Part shown: one piece after another, positions 61,301-64,000 of the stretch
Numbering within the stretch: position 1 is the stretch's first letter
How the letters are laid out: each line of letters starts with the position of its first letter
DNA from: Bursaphelenchus xylophilus
Lineage: Eukaryota > Nematoda > Chromadorea > Rhabditida > Aphelenchoididae
Reading direction: 5' to 3'
NCBI GenBank assembly: GCA_904066235.2
Contig: CAJFCV020000006.1
Location: forward strand, 10,044,001-10,108,000
Length of the DNA: 64,000 nt
Position numbers and translations under genes: made by a program
Notes under the pieces: model-generated
The model's database searches: none
What the model was told of the DNA's origin: nothing
What the model saw: the letters and a program-made list of their open reading frames with translations, nothing else

Positions 61301-64000
61301 CGGAAATGTCAGCGGTTTTTACATATGAAACTTCAAGATTTGTATTTTTTCACTTTCAAATTTGAGACAATAGTTAGCAACTCGTATTTTACAATGATTT
61401 TTTGCCTGTTTTTATCGATAAAATTGTATCTTATAGGGTCTTATCAGAGTGTTGAGTATTGACTATCGCAGCATTATCTCCAACATCCGGTAAATTGACC
61501 TTTGTTTTATCTTCCACATGACTTCAAAATTAGAAAATTAAATTGTTTTCAAAAATTTATTCACCGGAAGTTCCATTCAAGCCCTAATATGCGAGGAACA
61601 CGAGTTGGCACAGCCCATCGCATTGAGCTAAATGACCCATGAACCGCGGTTATCGTTAGACGTCAGAGCGTTCCATTTATGAGCGGACAATATTTATGGA
61701 TTTGAGGGGGTTTCTAAAGAATTTTGAGAAAGAGTTTTGAAGAAATGGGTGTTCTGGGAAAGGAGATGGGTTGTAGTTTGTATGGGACTACGGTGGAGAT
61801 AGTTTGGAGTCCAGTTTTGACATAAAAATGGGATTTTTTGAGCAAAAGGTCATGGATAATATGAAATAATTATTAGAAAAGGGTTGTAAATTTTTCCAAA
61901 TTGATTGTAGATGGTCGTATGTGGGGTAGAAAGTATGTTTTTTCGATTTTGAGGGGGTTTGAGGACTTGAAACGGAATGCCAAAAATGGCGGGAAATGGA
62001 AAATTTGAAAATTTTGGCTAAATTTGGACAAAAAATGAACGTGAAATAGACCACAATGGATGATAGGCTACTTTGTGGATCTTTTTAGACATTTACAAAT
62101 CCGAAAAGGATTGATTTTTGATCTTATATTACACATGTGTCATCAACGGAACGACGCGAAATTTGACTCAAAAATTTTTTTCGAAATGGAGAATTTAAAC
62201 GCCGTAAAAACCCCTTTGATTCGCCATCCATATGGAACGAAAATAGGCTTGTCGTCGCGGATTTTGGTATTCGAAATAAGCCGCTTTCTCCCGCCTGTTT
62301 ACGCCGTTACTTTTCTTTATTTCGTTTTGTTTTTTTTCGGAGTTTCAAACAGAAAAACAAAAAAAAATCCCCGTCGATTCTTATCTAAGACCCTGACAAT
62401 GCTGGCAGTGCGATTTAAATGTCACGCTTGTCGTATTGATAAGGGGTTTGGCTTGTTTTTTTTGATAGGACCAAGTTTTGAAACTTTTTTTGAGAAATAA
62501 TGGATTTTTGGATATTTTAGTTGATAATATGGATGATTTTAGAGGGTTTATGAGGAAGTTGGGTTGTATTTGCCGGAAAATGGCTTGAAATTACTTTAAA
62601 ATTGTTTTATTTGGGAGATTTTGATAGTTTTAGGTCAATTTTTGGGTAAATTTGTCTAAAATAAGGTAAGCTTACTAATTTTTGGTCGAAAAGGATAAAT
62701 TTTTCGGTGTAGAAAGAAGGAATAAGGCTTGTTGTTGAAGAAAAATCTGTTTGAGACAGTGAAATGGCTAAATTTGCGGTCTGTGATTTTATTTTGTCCA
62801 AAAATTGTCTAAAATAAGGTGGTTTTAATGATTTGAAGTTCAAAAAAGCTGTTATTTTATGTTTACTTGATATCTGTAAGCCTTTGGGTGAAAGACTAAC
62901 CGGAACTACCTCATATCCCTCTCCATCAAAGACCGGAAATCCGTTGTTTTTCCCCTATATTGCACTAGACAACAAAGTCTAGTATAATATAGGAAATCCA
63001 CTCCGATTTCCTGTCAACTTGCACAAAGTTCATTGTGTTCATTGAGTAGGTAAATATGAGTTGAATTTCCGCCCGCCGAACACCCCATCCACAAGTCCGA
63101 AGGGGCTCCCCTCGGGGGATTTTTGGAATAAAAAGCAAAAATTTGCGTGTCGGAACCGATATTGAAAGTAAATAAAGAAGAGGAGTCGGTTTCAGCCTCG
63201 CAAATGGACTGGAAAGGCGGATAAACCAATTCACTTTCATTGCAGAGGCGTTCGGATATTAAGCTATATTATAGTAGGTAGATGAGGTAAGAAATGACGG
63301 ATTTTTGGTGGATTATTGGAGAGATTGTAGGGTAGCAAGATTGTAGAAGAGAGTTGATGAGTTGTAGAAAAATTTTCAAGGTGATAAGACAGTAATTGCA
63401 AAAATTTTCTCGTAATTTGCGCTGATTTTGTGGAATTTTTGCTGTTTATCAAGAATTTTTACAAGTTCCTTCAAAACTTTTGGATGGAAATGATAAGAAA
63501 TGATTGTTAATTAAATTTGGAAGCAGTAGTAAAAGTCATCTTAATTTATGATAATCAGAAATTTGGAATTTTTCTATTTTTATCAGAATTTTTGGGAAAT
63601 TTTGGAAAAAAATTTTTTATAGAGGTTTCTGGGTATTTCAGATTATGTGAGTTTAATTTTAGAGTAGTAAAAATACTTTTTGAAATGTTAAAATTGGGAC
63701 TTTTTGAAATTTTTTATCGAATTTTCTCGAATTTTCCCTATTTTTTTGGATTTTTCCGCAATTTTTCGTGATTTCTACAGGGTGCGGCAATTTTTCGGCC
63801 GGATTTGAATTGGCTATAACTTTTTTAGTTCTTATCCGAATGTTAAAATTCTTTTTTTCCCTGAATCCTCAGACAACCCCATTTTGTTTAATACCAAATA
63901 TGTTATATATACAGGGACCTAGTTCATAGTTATTGGCATTTTGGTCGTTTTCTCTGCTTTTTCGGAGTGTGTGAAAATCGCCAGAAAAAATGACTTTTTT
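58311..64000. other. Gene-poor region with small repeats and complex islands
   Basis: No gene can be established. Islands of higher complexity at 58670-58870, 60000-60190, 61560-61690, 62140-62470 and 62880-63260 stand out from AT-rich DNA and may be enhancers. Words seen several times: TCATGGATAATATAA (59033, 59301, 60260 and a variant at 61849), GGAATGCCAAnATTGGCGGG-like words (59152 and 61968), and ATTATACTAGA-like words (59775, 60858, 62980). The right edge (63780 on) reads GGTGCGGCAATTTTTCGGCC, which might begin a new repeat or a gene continuing to the right. Confidence 0.4.
62954..62993. repeat. Stem-loop of 17-base arms
   Basis: The left arm CCTATATTGCACTAGAC and right arm GTCTAGTATAATATAGG pair except for two positions, around the loop AACAAA. 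It lies in a complex island. It could be a small-RNA precursor stem, a protein-binding dyad or a transposon footprint; nothing distinguishes these here. Confidence 0.6.

Noticed and set aside
62060..62500. 146-codon plus-strand frame
   Set aside because: Composition is mixed, with Phe-rich and Lys-rich runs, no splice logic and no recognisable domain; kept only as part of a complex island.

Overview
The window is eukaryotic and fits a nematode genome best. It has short introns with canonical GT...TTTTCAG or TTTTAG borders. Two tandem genes encode seven-helix chemoreceptors of the nematode-specific Srt type. There are eukaryotic tRNA genes, mariner and LTR elements, and start codons lying two bases after acceptor-like CAG sites, which would suit spliced-leader trans-splicing. 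The species cannot be named from this sequence.

Layout. 1-2.8 kb: 3' part of a divergent DEAD-box (DEAQ) RNA helicase gene. 3.3-4.6 kb: two copies of tRNA-Ser(GCU). 5.2-9.3 kb and 11.9-14.9 kb: two paralogous srt-type receptor genes with matching exon lengths and unrelated, repeat-packed introns, separated by a 0.84 kb foldback element. 15.7-19.9 kb: an eight-exon gene for a Lys-rich protein of unknown function. 20-33 kb: gene-poor, with a 2.4 kb giant palindrome, arrays of a short palindromic motif, a tandem hairpin repeat and a dead mariner-type transposon. 33.1 kb: tRNA-Glu(CUC). 33.7-34.5 kb: three clean exons beginning a gene whose 3' end I cannot place. 35.4-38.0 kb: a non-autonomous LTR element. 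38-47 kb: several tandem repeats and more motif arrays. 47.0-51.8 kb: a four-exon gene for a ~1,296-residue disordered, scaffold-like protein. 53.5-56.8 kb: a two-exon gene whose intron holds a very young, antisense, non-autonomous LTR element. 57-64 kb: no gene I can establish, only small dispersed repeats and islands of more complex sequence.

The most striking property is a dispersed palindrome, TGCAC-N-GTGCA (core GCACNGTGC, N mostly T or A). It occurs in great numbers in introns and intergenic DNA, often every 25-45 bases, and is usually bordered by T-rich sequence on its left and A-rich sequence on its right. It sits inside foldback elements and hairpins and occurs in at least two coding regions. 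A second dispersed word, GTAAAATACG/CGTATTTTAC, is also common and forms five of the 3' splice sites seen here. Tandem arrays with unrelated sequences repeatedly show periods of about 130-165 bp. Long open frames over the motif arrays are artefacts of the motif (it reads as ALCK, HCAV or RTVQ).
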